The notes: generated from the letters alone by a model not told the origin. A DNA stretch of 64,000 bases from Hymenobacter lapidarius (GCF_001816145.1 NZ_MDZB01000092.1:1-64000); one strand, 5' to 3'. Positions 40,571 through 49,936 are shown, numbered from the stretch's first letter. Translations and numbers: made by a program.

Positions 40571-40867
40571 TTAGTCTACAAACTGGCGGCGCAGCTTATC
40601 GCTCGCGTCGCGCAGACCAGCCGCCCACGAGGAGCCGGTCCCTTCGGCAAACAAGTCGTTGCCGGGGATGCCCAGCCGCCACCGAACCGTTTTATTGTCG
40701 GTTGGATTGCTACCTTCTTCGCGCAGGTAGATGTCGGCAGCAACAATATCGCTCCGGAAGCGCATCACGCGGCGCAACTCGCTTTCTACCTGGCTAAGCA
40801 GCTCGGGCGTTTCGGAAAAACCAACCGTTTGCAGGTCCATCTTGATTGAATCGACGGTGTAATTCAT
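40571..40867 (-). CDS. hpf: Ribosome hibernation factor, HPF/RaiA (S30AE) family
   Basis: A 98-residue protein with the S30AE layout: a first strand (YTVDSIKMDLQTVGF), a helix (ELLSQVESELRRVMRF), a second strand (IVAADIYLREEG) and a final helix (AAGLRDASDKLRRQF). The family binds the small ribosomal subunit and silences ribosomes in stasis. This is the short form without the dimerisation tail. The start at 40867 was chosen because upstream codons are not domain-like. It lies downstream of the baeRF gene on the same strand. Confidence 0.75.
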   Translation of the reverse strand: MNYTVDSIKMDLQTVGFSETPELLSQVESELRRVMRFRSDIVAADIYLREEGSNPTDNKTVRWRLGIPGNDLFAEGTGSSWAAGLRDASDKLRRQFVD

Positions 40868-40916
40868 TGGTGGAGGGGTTTTAGTGAAAGTTGAAAAAAT
40901 ACAAACAATGGGCCGG

Positions 40917-41189
40917 CTAGCGGTAAGTGGTCTTGTCAATATCCGGCTTGTCCGTGTTGCGGTTGGGGTTCATGACCCGTACCCCGGCCGCCGGGTCGTT
41001 GGGGCCGTCCGTGTACGTCTTTTTCAGCGCCAGCGTCTTGTCAAGCCCGTCTGCATCGCAGATTTTCTGTATGGCGGCCTTCGATTGGCCTTCCCCCGAG
41101 GGGTCGCCTTTTTGAATCGATGTTTTTCCCTGGGACGCGGTTTATGGTTTGGACATGCTGGTGACGCTCAAAGTCAACAGGCAATTCAT
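40917..41189 (-). pseudogene. Small hydrophilic protein with an in-frame stop
   Basis: The frame begins with an ATG one base after the baeRF stop, reads 15 codons (ending MSKP), meets TAA at 41142-41144, and continues open as TASQGKTSIQKGDPSGEG, KICDADGLDKTLALKKTY and MNPNRNTDKPDIDK to a stop at 40917. The later text resembles small unannotated proteins common in this phylum. The stop makes full-length translation unlikely unless it is a sequencing error. Confidence 0.5.
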
Positions 41190-41190
41190 C

Positions 41191-42393
41191 TTAAAACCGG
41201 TACAGGGCCGCAATCGTGACGGGTTGCTGATTATCCAATAAGTTCACTTCTTCCAGCGCGTACACCTCGCCGCCGTGGCGCAGGGTGAGCAGGGCAGCCT
41301 GGTCGATGAGCGATTCGTCGCCGTCACGGGCTTCGTCGTGGAAAGTTGCCGTCAGGGTTTCTTCGTTGAATCGGCCCCAGACCTGCGCGTCCTGCCGCAG
41401 AAACAGCACCTCGACACGCCCCGTCACCGCCGACTCCAGGATATGGCGCAGGTCGTGGGAAGTCAGGGCGCCCCCGCTGCTGTTCTGGTACTGACTGATG
41501 CGCTGCTGACAAGTTTTTCCGAAATAATCGGTGAGTTGCTCGTTGGCCTGCCGGTGCATCTCTTCGGGCTGCACGTGGTCGAAATTGCCAGTCAGCCCGC
41601 CCTCTTGCAGGTGGGGATACGAGTTGATGGACCGGTAGATGGGCTGGTAGTAGGCAACCGAAGCCAATAGCAGCGGCACTTTTTGGGTGCCCATAAGGCC
41701 CATGATGGCCTTATCGACAAGCCGGAAATAATCAGCCAGCAGGTGGTTCTTGTTCTTCTGGTCTTCGTTCGAGTCGTCGCTGGTATACATCGCCATCCCA
41801 CTGCCCCGGCCCTGCGCGCTGGAACCAAGCCCACCTCCGCCCGTGGAACGCCCCTGCAGCTCTTCCTCGAAGTCGTAGTATTTGGTCACTTCTTCCAAAC
41901 CGGCCGGCATTACGCCGGCTGTGTCGACGACGGCCATCGAATACGCGTCGGCATGATACAGGACAACTTCCTTTTTGCCGATTTGCAGCAGGTAGTAGCG
42001 CGCGGCGGGCTGTACGTAGGGCAGCAGTGGCCGCATCTGAAACGTGGATGCCAGGTAGTGCACATCCGCCAGCGGCAGGGGGCTGTCGAAGGTGGCAAAG
42101 AAGTCGGGGCTGCGAAACAGCGCCAGCCCTTCGGTGCGGTGGCGCCAGAACTGCGGGTCGTCCAGGAGGGATTCCAGGGGCTGCATCAAATCGTCGATGT
42201 CGTTGCTGCGCAGCGCCTGCGCTTTCAGCTCAAGCCGAATCGTTTGCAGATGATTCTTCAGCACGATGGCGTCGCGCCCGTCGAGGACCTGCTTGCCCCG
42301 GCGATGGGTAGGAATAAAAATGGAAATCGAGTGGGGGTGGGTGCGACTTGTCAAATCTAGTAAAACCTCTTTGTCAAAATTCGAAGATGTCAT
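41191..42393 (-). CDS. baeRF-family protein (bacterial archaeo-eukaryotic release factor-like)
   Basis: A 400-residue protein beginning DKEVLLDLTSRTHPHSISIFIPTHRRG, with LKNHLQTIRLELKA and a C-terminal domain with RVEVLFLRQDAQVWGRF and SLIDQAALLTLRHGGEVYAL. This layout is that of the bacterial relatives of archaeal/eukaryotic peptide release factor 1 (baeRF family 7/10-like), which are thought to act at ribosomes but are poorly studied. The start at 42393 was chosen after the ECF fragment stop. It is followed after one base by a small gene and then by HPF, suggesting a ribosome-stasis operon. Confidence 0.75.
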   Translation of the reverse strand: MTSSNFDKEVLLDLTSRTHPHSISIFIPTHRRGKQVLDGRDAIVLKNHLQTIRLELKAQALRSNDIDDLMQPLESLLDDPQFWRHRTEGLALFRSPDFFATFDSPLPLADVHYLASTFQMRPLLPYVQPAARYYLLQIGKKEVVLYHADAYSMAVVDTAGVMPAGLEEVTKYYDFEEELQGRSTGGGGLGSSAQGRGSGMAMYTSDDSNEDQKNKNHLLADYFRLVDKAIMGLMGTQKVPLLLASVAYYQPIYRSINSYPHLQEGGLTGNFDHVQPEEMHRQANEQLTDYFGKTCQQRISQYQNSSGGALTSHDLRHILESAVTGRVEVLFLRQDAQVWGRFNEETLTATFHDEARDGDESLIDQAALLTLRHGGEVYALEEVNLLDNQQPVTIAALYRF

Positions 42394-42406
42394 GGCAGTA
42401 TATTGA

Positions 42407-42745
42407 TTAAGAGCAAGATAGAGTAAGCAGCTTTTTGCTGCGCAGAAAGTCAATGCAGCGGTTTGTGGCAATGCGAAATAGCCAGGGGCTGAATGCGTAC
42501 TCGGCCCGGAAGCGCGGCAGAAACTGGAAAGCTTTGGCAAACGCCTCGATGGTGATGTCCTCGGCCTCGTCGGCGTTGCGCACTATTCGCAGCACAAGGT
42601 GGTACACCGACCGGTGGTAGCTGTGCAGTAGCAGCTCATACGCTTTGTCGCTGCCTGCCAGCGCCGCCCGAATCAGCGCCAAGTCCTGCAGGGCCCGTGC
42701 GGACAGCTTGCGGTTGTTTTCGGGGTCGTTGGTGGGCAGGGGCAT
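42407..42745 (-). CDS. ECF sigma factor, region 2 only
   Basis: A 112-residue protein with clear sigma region 2: ELLLHSYHRSVYHLVLRIV, NADEAEDITIEAFAKAFQ and SPWLFRIATNRCIDFLRSKK. After that it stops, so the linker and region 4, which reads the -35 element, are missing; typical ECF factors have 160-200 residues or more. The stop lies 13 bases before the baeRF start. It may be a truncated pseudogene or a partial protein acting as a decoy. Confidence 0.7.
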   Translation of the reverse strand: MPLPTNDPENNRKLSARALQDLALIRAALAGSDKAYELLLHSYHRSVYHLVLRIVRNADEAEDITIEAFAKAFQFLPRFRAEYAFSPWLFRIATNRCIDFLRSKKLLTLSCS

Positions 42746-42940
42746 GGAGTGGCGGTTAGGTGGTCCCCGACGCTGCGCAGCAGCGGGGGGCGGAGCGAGA
42801 AACGAGCGGTTTCCTCAGTGCCAGAGGATGCACATAGCTGGTCCGGTATACGCTGATTGCCGGGCTGTTGCCGATTAAAAAACATTAAAATCCCCCGCTC
42901 TCGGCAAGCCAGGGCCTCGCTGGCACCCGCCCTCCTGCGG

Positions 42941-43894
42941 TTAGCGGTGTTTGTGGCCGGGCTCGTAAATCAGGCGGATGAAGGAGCTGAGGCCTTCTTC
43001 GCCCCGGTTAATTGGAATGCCGCCCACGATGCCCACCAGCAGGTTGTCGGCCACGCCCACGCGCATCTGGGGGCGGATGGTCATGTCGAACCCGGTGCCC
43101 GACCAGAGCTTGTTGAACTCCGCCCCCAGGAAGTTGCGCGTGCCGGGTATCATGTAGTGCAGGCTGGTGTTGTGCTGGTAGCTCCAGTGCGTGGGCCCAG
43201 CAAACTGCTGGCTGGCAATGGGGCCGGTGTAGATGAGAGAATGAAAATTGCTGCCCCAGCGTTTGGCCGCCACCAGAAATGGGCTGTAGCCGTTGCCCGT
43301 GACGGGGCGCCGGCCCAGCCGGTCAAAGCTGTTCATTTCCAGTTCGTTGATGTAGCCAACGGCCATGGACGTCTGGTGCTTTGCCGACACGTAGAACGAG
43401 TACTGAAAGGCGGTTTTTAAGCCGTTGACCCGGCTGCGCGGCCGTTCGCGGCCGTTGTTGCGCGAGTTGGAATTGAACGTCAGCGGAACTTCCACTTCCA
43501 GCCCGAGGCGGTTGACGGGGGCCCACTCGTATTCCACCAACACCTGGTGGCTGTCGTAGCTCAGGTTGTCGGTCAGGCCCAAGCCCACGTTCCATTCCTG
43601 CTCGCCCTTGCGTGCGCCTAGGTCCCGAATCAGGTCAATGTACAAGGGTTCGGCGTGTAGCACCTTGTCGGGCTCCCGGGCGTCCTCCACCTCCGTAATG
43701 TATTGGTCGTCGGCCCGTTCGGACTGCCGGATACGGCTGCTTGAATCCGGTGCGGTGGGCTGTTGCGCCCGGGCCAGCGTCGGCAGCAGCCATACCAGCA
43801 GGGTGGCCAGGAAAATACGAATGCCCGGGTGCGGCGGCGACTGCGGGTCTGGTTGAGAAAATAGGTGGGCCGGGGAATGGAAATGCAACAACAT
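42941..43894 (-). CDS. Predicted outer-membrane beta-barrel protein linked to two-component system
   Basis: A 317-residue protein with a signal peptide (IRIFLATLLVWLLPTLARAQ) and a conserved HAEPLYIDLIRDLGARKGE block, followed by alternating strands ending in a charged C-terminus (FIRLIYEPGHKHR). The text matches an uncharacterised Bacteroidota outer-membrane family often found next to response regulator/kinase pairs. It follows the kinase gene on the same strand by about 110 bp. The ATG at 43894 was chosen because it places the signal peptide near the start. Confidence 0.65.
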   Translation of the reverse strand: MLLHFHSPAHLFSQPDPQSPPHPGIRIFLATLLVWLLPTLARAQQPTAPDSSSRIRQSERADDQYITEVEDAREPDKVLHAEPLYIDLIRDLGARKGEQEWNVGLGLTDNLSYDSHQVLVEYEWAPVNRLGLEVEVPLTFNSNSRNNGRERPRSRVNGLKTAFQYSFYVSAKHQTSMAVGYINELEMNSFDRLGRRPVTGNGYSPFLVAAKRWGSNFHSLIYTGPIASQQFAGPTHWSYQHNTSLHYMIPGTRNFLGAEFNKLWSGTGFDMTIRPQMRVGVADNLLVGIVGGIPINRGEEGLSSFIRLIYEPGHKHR

Positions 43895-44008
43895 GGGGTA
43901 AAGTAGAACGCGCGGAATAAGCCGGAGCAGGTAATGCCGCCGCTCCGTACCGTCCCGCAAAGCTCCGGCCCCGGCATTACAACGGGATGAATACCACATT
44001 AAAACTCA

Positions 44009-45389
44009 TTAAAAAGCGCCCTGGCCGGCCGTGGGCAGGGTCAGCACCGCTGCCGTACCGCTGCCGCCGGGTGCCGGGCGCAGGGCTACCTGGCCGCCGT
44101 GCAGCTCCAGCACTTTGCGCGCCACGGCCAGCCCGATGCCGTGGCCGGGCCGGTGCTGCCCGCTGGGCCCACGGTACAGCGGCTCAAAAGCCCGCAGCTG
44201 CTCCTCTGCCGTCAGGCCCGGCCCCTGGTCGTTCACGGTCAGCCGTAGCAGCCGGCCGGTAGCGTATTCCAGCGTGACGGCCACGGGCGGCCGGAGAATT
44301 TCAGGGCATTGTCGAGCACGTTGAGCACGGCCGTGGTCAGCAGCTGGGCGTTGCCACGCACGGCGTAGCCCTCCTCGGCCTCGTCGGGAATGGCGCCCAG
44401 GGTGAAGTGCACCGGCTGGGCGGGGTAGTGGGCCCGGCAGTAGGCCAGGGCCTGTAGCAGGCACTCGTCGAGCTGCACGGTTTCGCCGGTGAAGGTGGAC
44501 TCGTCGGCGCGGGCCAGGGCCAGCAGGCCGTTGACCAGCGCGATGAGCTTGCGGATTTCCTGCACGGCCACCTCGATGCTGCCCTGGGCGTCGGGCAGGG
44601 TGCGGTCGTAGTCGGCGGCCGTTTCCAGGGTGCCCAGCAGCGTGGTGAGCGGCGTGCGCAGCTCGTGCGAGGCGTGGGCCACAAAGCTGCGCTGCGCGGT
44701 AAAGGACTCTTCCAGCCGGTCGAGCATCTGGTTGAAGGTGGCGGCCAGCTCGGCAATTTCGTCGGTGCCGTTGCCCTCGCTTAGGCGCAGGCTCAGGCGC
44801 TCGGCCGTGATGCGCCGCACCTGCCGCACCACCGCGCGCATGGGTGCCAGGGCCTGCCCGGCAAAGTGGCGCCCGGCCAGTACGCTCAGGGCCAGCGCCC
44901 CCACGATGCCGGCCAGCAGAATCAGGCGCAGCCGGTTGAGCAGCTGGAAGCCTTCCACGTCCACGCCGCCGGCAAACACGGTGTAGGAGCGACCCTCGTT
45001 GCGGAAGGCAATGCCCACCGTCTCGCCGTCGCGTCCTGAAAGCGCACCGACTGCCCGGACTGTACATTGGGCCGCTGGGCGCGGTGCAGCCGCAGGCTCT
45101 GCGCGTCGGCGCTGGTGTAAAGCAGCCGCCCGTCGGGGCCGAAGACGCTGAGCTGCTCGGCGGCCACGCCCGGCACGTCGCGGGGCCGGAAGGCGCGCAG
45201 GTAGGCGGGGTTGAGCTGCTGCTGGCGCACCAGCAGCCGGGCCGACAACCCGGCCTCGGCCTGCAGCTGCCCGGCGAAGCGCTGCTCGCGGGCCGTGGCA
45301 AACAGCCACGACACGAACCCGGCAAAGAGCAGCTGAATCAGGAGCACGAGCAGAGTGAAGCGCAGGGTGAGGCGGGCCCGGATTAGCAT
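44009..45389 (-). pseudogene. Sensor histidine kinase, frameshifted twice
   Basis: The N-terminal frame from 45389 has a membrane helix (FTLLVLLIQLLFAGFVSWLF) and a periplasmic sensor. Near 45036 the homology passes to a second frame with a second helix, HAMP region, the phosphoacceptor HASHELRTPLTT and the N box NVLDNALKFSG. Near 44295 it passes to a third frame with NDQGPGLT and GIGLAVARKVLELHGG. Two single-base losses explain this. If real, the kinase is inactive and the partner regulator is an orphan; both could be sequencing errors in GC-rich runs. It overlaps the regulator stop by one base. Confidence 0.8.
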
Positions 45390-46069
45390 CAGTCCTCGCG
45401 CATTTCGTAGCCCATGCCCACCACGGTATGAATCAGCTTGGTTTCGTGGTCTTTGTCAATCTTCTTGCGCAAATGGCTCACGTACACGTCGATGACATTG
45501 GTAGTGGTGTCGAAGTTGAGGTCCCAGACCTTCTGGGTGATGTCTGCCCGGGACACAACCTTGCCGCGGTGCAGCATCAGAAATTCCAGCAGCGCGTACT
45601 CGCGGGTGGTGAGCACAATGCGCTGGCCCGCCCGGGTCACCCGCTTGGCGTCGAGGTTCACCTCCAAGTCGCCCAGGCGCAGCACGTGCCGCTCGGCGGT
45701 GCCGGCGGCGGCGTTGCGGCGGGTGAGGGCGCGGGCCCGCAGCAGCAGCTCGCGGAAGGCAAAGGGCTTGGCCAGGTAGTCGTCGGCTCCGGCTTCAAAA
45801 CCCTTCACTTTGTCATCGAGCGAGTCGAGGGCCGTGAGCATCAGCACCGGCACGTTGGGCTGCGCAGTCCGGGCCTCGCGGCACAGCTCGAAGCCGTTGA
45901 CATGAGGCAGGTTCACGTCGAGGATGACCAGGTCGTAGCGGTGCTGGCGAAGCATCGACTGGCCCACCAGCCCGTCGTAGGCCACGCTCAGCTCGTAGCC
46001 TTCGTGGAGGAAACCCTTGCGAATGAACTGGGCCAGGGCCTGCTCGTCTTCAACCAGGAGTACTTGCAT
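45389..46069 (-). CDS. OmpR/PhoB-family response regulator
   Basis: A 226-residue regulator. The receiver domain has the acidic pair ED at 7-8, the phosphorylation site DLVILDVNLP with Asp near 51, and LAKPFAFREL with the conserved Lys. The C-terminal winged helix has LTTREYALLEFLMLHRGKVVSR and TNVIDVYVSHLRKKID. The close relation in sequence is to CusR/CopR-type regulators. The start at 46069 (MQVLLVEDE) was chosen on domain grounds. The kinase gene follows with a TGATG overlap. Confidence 0.9.
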   Translation of the reverse strand: MQVLLVEDEQALAQFIRKGFLHEGYELSVAYDGLVGQSMLRQHRYDLVILDVNLPHVNGFELCREARTAQPNVPVLMLTALDSLDDKVKGFEAGADDYLAKPFAFRELLLRARALTRRNAAAGTAERHVLRLGDLEVNLDAKRVTRAGQRIVLTTREYALLEFLMLHRGKVVSRADITQKVWDLNFDTTTNVIDVYVSHLRKKIDKDHETKLIHTVVGMGYEMRED

Positions 46070-46408
46070 GGCGGGGTGAAATAGGTAGCCGGACATTTCC
46101 GGCAGTGGATGCACCAACAAAGAACGCCCCCCGCCACCTGCGGAGGGATTAAATCTTGTTAAAAATGGCGGCGGTCCGGGGTTTCGGGCGCTGGTTGCCT
46201 GGGCGGGGCGAACGGCTGTTTTTTGCTCGCCCTAAGGGCTATACGTGGCCTTTCCTTGATTGATGTTATCGCAAACCAGGCCGCCAGGTCAGCAAATGCC
46301 GGTTGGCAGGCTGGGCCAGGGCGGAATACCTTGCCCCGCCCCGGCCGTACGAACACAGAGTTTGCTTGCCCTGCCCGCAGGGGTGCCCCCGTTGCTCATC
46401 TCTCGCCC

Positions 46409-46708
46409 ATGCTCATTGCCGCCTACACCTGCCTGCCCCTGGCGTTGCAAGCGCACGTCGCCGCCGACCTGCGCGCCGAAGTCTACGCCCACACCGCCGC
46501 CGCGCCCGCGGGTTACGACCAGCAGTGTCAGGAGCTGCTGAACGCCCTCAACCCGGTGCTGACCTGGGACCCGGCCGCCAACACGCTGGTGCTGTCCATC
46601 GACGGCAACGAGGTGCCCCGCCACGACGCCGTCAAGACCGCCCTGTATCAGCCCCGGGCCCATGAGTTTGACGCCGCCGGCTGGCTGCTGCGCCACCGCC
46701 TGTTTTAG
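46409..46708 (+). CDS. Hypothetical protein, 99 aa
   Basis: A small protein (start MLIAAYTCLPLALQAHVAAD) with a terminal acidic/aliphatic part (TWDPAANTLVLSIDGNEVPRHD). It has good codon use and stands alone between the divergent response regulator and the convergent bestrophin gene. No family is recognised. The 339-bp gap before it presumably holds two divergent promoters. Confidence 0.55.
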   Translation: MLIAAYTCLPLALQAHVAADLRAEVYAHTAAAPAGYDQQCQELLNALNPVLTWDPAANTLVLSIDGNEVPRHDAVKTALYQPRAHEFDAAGWLLRHRLF

Positions 46709-46772
46709 CCACGGCGCCCCGCCGGGGAAAGCCCAGCCGCCCTAGGGGGTGCCGGCCCCGGCTGGCCGGCAC

Positions 46773-47684
46773 TTACATCAGGTAGAATGCTTCGGGAGCC
46801 ACCGGTTGGGGAATTTCGCGCTCCTGCAACAGTTGCTTGAGGTTAATCTCCACGGTGCGGGCAATGGCCGTGACCGGGGTGTCGGTGGGCTGGTTGTTGA
46901 AGGGGTCCTGCAGGTAGCGGGCGGTGCGCTCCAGCAGAAAAAAGGTGGAAGCAATGGCCAGCAGCACCGGGATTTCCCACAGCCCAATGGTTTCCACCAG
47001 CCCCAGCGAGAGGGTGAACAGAAATAGGTAGATGAGGAAATACACCAGCAGCCGGTAGCTGGCCGGAAATACCGTGCTCTTAATGCGTTCGGCCCGGCCC
47101 ATCGAATCGCACAGGCGCACCAGGGTGGTGTCGAGCTGCACCTGCTGAAAGGGGTTGAGGGCTTGCTGCTCGAAAAGCGACTTTATCTGGCGGGTGTGCA
47201 GGGCCAGCAAGCCCAAAGACTTGTTGGTGTGCGCGCCCAGGTAGGCCAGCTCCGCCGCGGGCAGGTAGGCGGCAAGCGTGGCCAGCGGGTCGAGCCCGCG
47301 CAGCGATTGGCCCAGGCAGTAGCACCAGGCAATCTGGCGGTAGGCCACCGCCCGCAGGGGCGAATCCGCGTCGTCGGGACGAAGCAGGCTGTCTGGCACG
47401 AAGCCGCTGACTTGGAGCACTAACGTGCGCGAGTCGTTGACGATGCTGCCCCAAATCTTGCGGGCTTCCCACCACCGGTCGTACGACTGGCTGATTTTAA
47501 AGGCCAGCAGCAGCGAGATGGACCCACCCAGAATGGTGGGCAATTGCAAGGGGATTGGCGGCAATTGCTCCCCAACGAACTGTTTTAGGACCTGAAAGAA
47601 TACGGAAATGAGCAGCACCCGCAGTACATCCGGCAGAATGCGCTTGAAGATGTAGGAAATCGGCAGGTTGATGTCGAGGAGCAT
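46773..47684 (-). CDS. Bestrophin-family ion channel (UPF0187)
   Basis: A 303-residue membrane protein with the bestrophin layout: helix 1 (LRVLLISVFFQVLKQFV), the SISLLLAFKISQSYDRWWEARK block, SIVNDSRTL, a middle helical part and the later IYLFLFTLSLGLVETIGLW helix. Bacterial bestrophins form pentameric cation or anion channels in the inner membrane. The gene is intact and monocistronic. Confidence 0.9.
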   Translation of the reverse strand: MLLDINLPISYIFKRILPDVLRVLLISVFFQVLKQFVGEQLPPIPLQLPTILGGSISLLLAFKISQSYDRWWEARKIWGSIVNDSRTLVLQVSGFVPDSLLRPDDADSPLRAVAYRQIAWCYCLGQSLRGLDPLATLAAYLPAAELAYLGAHTNKSLGLLALHTRQIKSLFEQQALNPFQQVQLDTTLVRLCDSMGRAERIKSTVFPASYRLLVYFLIYLFLFTLSLGLVETIGLWEIPVLLAIASTFFLLERTARYLQDPFNNQPTDTPVTAIARTVEINLKQLLQEREIPQPVAPEAFYLM

Positions 47685-47802
47685 ATGGGCGACTTCTAGT
47701 AGAGTATCAAAAAGGCTGAGGCAATCGGTCAGTGTTTAAGGCAAGATGCGAGGAACTGCTGGTTGGGTTATTGCTTTCACCAACAACTACGACTTTAAGA
47801 CT

Positions 47803-48141
47803 TTACGAGTTAACCCAGCTCAGCACCCGCAGGGTTTGCCGGTCAAAGGGGTAATGGCGCCGCCGCAGTACCAGCGGCAAAGCCACCTACGCCCAGCGGG
47901 CCAGCAGGACCACCGCAAGCCACCGCCCCCTGCGCCCGTCCCCCGGCGCGGCCAGTACCGCGGCGGGCGTCGCCAGCTGAACGGCCGCTGGCACATCCAC
48001 CTGCACGCGGGCCGCCACATTGGGCATGAACTCCTTGGCGTAGTTCTGCCGGCATTCGGCCGCATCCAACTCGCACACGCCGCCCTGGTAGAAGCTGCCG
48101 AGCAATAGCGTAAGCAAGCGCAACAAGTGGCGGGTGAACAT
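47803..48141 (-). pseudogene. Small secreted or membrane protein, broken by an in-frame TAG
   Basis: A frame starting MFTRHLLRLLTLLLGSFYQG (signal-like) continues with CELDAAECRQNYAKEFMPN and a hydrophobic end LAVVLLARWA. It is stopped by TAG at 47887-47889, then remains open as VALPLVLRRRHYPFDRQTLR to 47803. The continuing open frame suggests a nonsense mutation. The family is unknown. Confidence 0.4.
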
Positions 48142-48278
48142 CGACGGCTGGGAAGCTTCCCCCAAAGGTATCCAGAACCTGACCGGAGCCTGGCACAAAA
48201 TAACCGGCCCCCGTAACGGGAGTCGGCGATTCGGTACGGTTTTAGCCGCCTCCACTGTCCCAGGAGCAGCAACCCCTT

Positions 48279-48759
48279 TTAATCTTTCACTTGCTCAGGT
48301 GCCTTCTCCAAGGCCACGGCAAGTGCCTCGGATGCAGGCGGGATGATGGGCGTACCCGTCAAGGCTTCCCCAATAAGCGGGTTGGGGGGCAGTTCCTGCC
48401 CGCCGTTCCCATCCGGCCCATGGCTGAAGAGCACCGCTTCCTCGCCGGGCGTGCTTTGCGCCAGGTGGTCTACCAGCACTTCCTGTCCGCTGTTGGCGTG
48501 CAGCGCCAGGCTACTACCGCCTGGTTGGCCAGCGAAGCGCTGTTGATGGGCAAAATGCCCAGCGGAGCGGCTACCACGGCGTTGATGTAGGTCAGCGTCT
48601 CCATGTCCAACTCCGACGCGGCAAACACCACCTCAAAGTGGGGAGCGCCCGGCCAGCGGCAATGCCGCTGGCCGGGTTCAGCGCCGGAATGTTCATCGTC
48701 ACATCCGCGCCGGCCCCCGTCACTTCATAGGGGAAGTACATGGTCTGGCCGATGCCCCG
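48279..48759 (-). pseudogene. Decayed gene of unknown family
   Basis: Three frames must be joined to read GIGQTMYFPYEVTGAGAD, then FEVVFAASELDMETLTYIN, then LVDHLAQSTPGEEAVLFSHG and PLIGEALTGTPIIPPAS to the stop at 48279. Breaks lie near 48650 and 48515. The protein-like pieces show that a coding gene once stood here. I do not recognise it. Confidence 0.45.
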
Positions 48760-48797
48760 TTGAAGTCGAAACCGAGCAACGGAGCCGAATTGCTGGC

Positions 48798-48953
48798 GTC
48801 AAAGACGCGCTGGTCCCGGTCGTTGGTGTCGCCGAGGCCGATGCCTGGCGGCGGGCGATGGCCATGCTCAGCCAGTTCGGGCTAACCCCAGCCAGTCGTT
48901 CCAAAGTGAGTGCCCTGGGGGAGGAAGGCGAGCAAGACCTGTTTGATTCCTTC
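48798..48953 (+). pseudogene. Phage terminase small subunit (P27-like), C-terminal fragment
   Basis: About 52 codons read VGVAEADAWRRAMAMLSQFG then LTPASRSKVSALGEE. The pattern FGLTPxSRxKV is characteristic of the C-terminus of P27-family terminase small subunits. The rest of the gene and any large terminase are absent. It is prophage debris in the decayed zone. Confidence 0.6.
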
Positions 48954-49194
48954 CAACCGTCATCACTCCGAACGCGGCCGGTGCGCGCGCCCCTTTTTGT
49001 AAAACTGCCTTTATTGCGCAGAACCCAAAATCACGAAATTGTCAGCCAAGTAGCTGCCCAATACGGAGCCTGCGTAATTTTCTGGTTTCTTCCTCGTTGT
49101 TGCCAGTGATAACCCTTTGGGTCCAATTTTGCCCGGGCGACGGGCGTGTCAGGGCTGAGGGATAACAATATAAATTCATAACAGTTAATCATTC

Positions 49195-49548
49195 ATGAGT
49201 AAGGAGTATACCCTGTGGAAATCCGAACTGCGGGAGGCCCTTTGCCGCTTGCGCCACATTGATTTTCACCTGGGCCACGGAGATGTAGGCCCCGAAAGCC
49301 ACGGGGACAACTTTCGGGAAGCCCTGGGCCTTTTATACACAGACGGCCGGTTCGAACAGTTTTTCGCGTTACGAGCACGGCAACAAGCCGGGTTGAGCGA
49401 GGAAACCGAACAGAAGCTACAGGAGCTCAAGGCGCTCCTCGACGGCTTTGACGAACCCGACACCGATGCCGGCATCATGGCCGACCCGCAGTGGCATAGG
49501 ATTTTGCAGAAGGCGCGGGCAATGGACGGCCTCCTGGCGCCGAATTGA
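49195..49548 (+). CDS. Hypothetical protein, 117 aa
   Basis: A mostly helical acidic protein (LWKSELREALCRLRHIDFHLG, then LSEETEQKLQELKALLDGF). It has a clean start and a terminator hairpin 100 bp after its stop, so it is likely expressed as a single gene. No family is recognised. Confidence 0.55.
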   Translation: MSKEYTLWKSELREALCRLRHIDFHLGHGDVGPESHGDNFREALGLLYTDGRFEQFFALRARQQAGLSEETEQKLQELKALLDGFDEPDTDAGIMADPQWHRILQKARAMDGLLAPN

Positions 49549-49648
49549 ATCACGATGAACCTTAAGGGATGCCCGCCAACAGTTACTTGAAAGGCTAACG
49601 GCTGTTTCTCACTTGACCGAGCACGACCAGCCCGGACTCCAAAACAAG

Positions 49649-49687
49649 AAAGCCTCGCGCCCTCGACTGAGGAACGCGGGGCTTTTG
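49649..49687 (+). terminator. Terminator after 117-aa gene
   Basis: Stem AGCCTCGCG/CGCGGGGCT with one wobble pair and a 15-nt loop, followed by TTTT. The remaining bases between 49549 and 49828 show no gene. Confidence 0.65.
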
Positions 49688-49828
49688 CCTTTTGGCAGAG
49701 ATGGCAACTACAACCTTTCGGGCTGAAACAAAGACAAGCAGGCCACCGGAAAGCACCCACCCGCGCTGTCCACCACCGGGCGGGAAAGTGAAGGCGTGTA
49801 CCCCTACGCGTACCCTTGAAATATAAAA

Positions 49829-49860
49829 AAAAGCTCTTTACGATACCGTAAAGAGCTTTT
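49829..49860 (-). terminator. Terminator downstream of tRNA-Arg
   Basis: Perfect 14-bp stem AAAAGCTCTTTACG/CGTAAAGAGCTTTT with loop ATAC and a T-run on the minus strand, two bases beyond the 3' end of the tRNA. Confidence 0.85.
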
Positions 49861-49862
49861 CG

Positions 49863-49936
49863 TGGTCGTGTAAGGAGTCGAACCTTAAACCTTCTGATTC
49901 GTAGTCAGATGCTCTATCCAATTGAGCTACACAACC
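49863..49936 (-). tRNA. tRNA-Arg (anticodon ACG)
   Basis: A 74-nt cloverleaf on the minus strand. The acceptor stem is GGTTGTG paired with CACGACC and discriminator A. The D arm has AGCTCAATTGGATAGAGC, the anticodon arm TCTGA-CTACGAA-TCAGA with ACG at 34-36, and the T arm GGTTCGACTCC. The CCA end is not encoded. It is followed immediately by a terminator hairpin. Confidence 0.95.

Noticed and set aside
49863..49936. tRNA-Arg as attachment site for the conjugative element
   Set aside because: It is almost 20 kb from the element edge, and no repeat of its 3' end was seen near 9550 or 30430.
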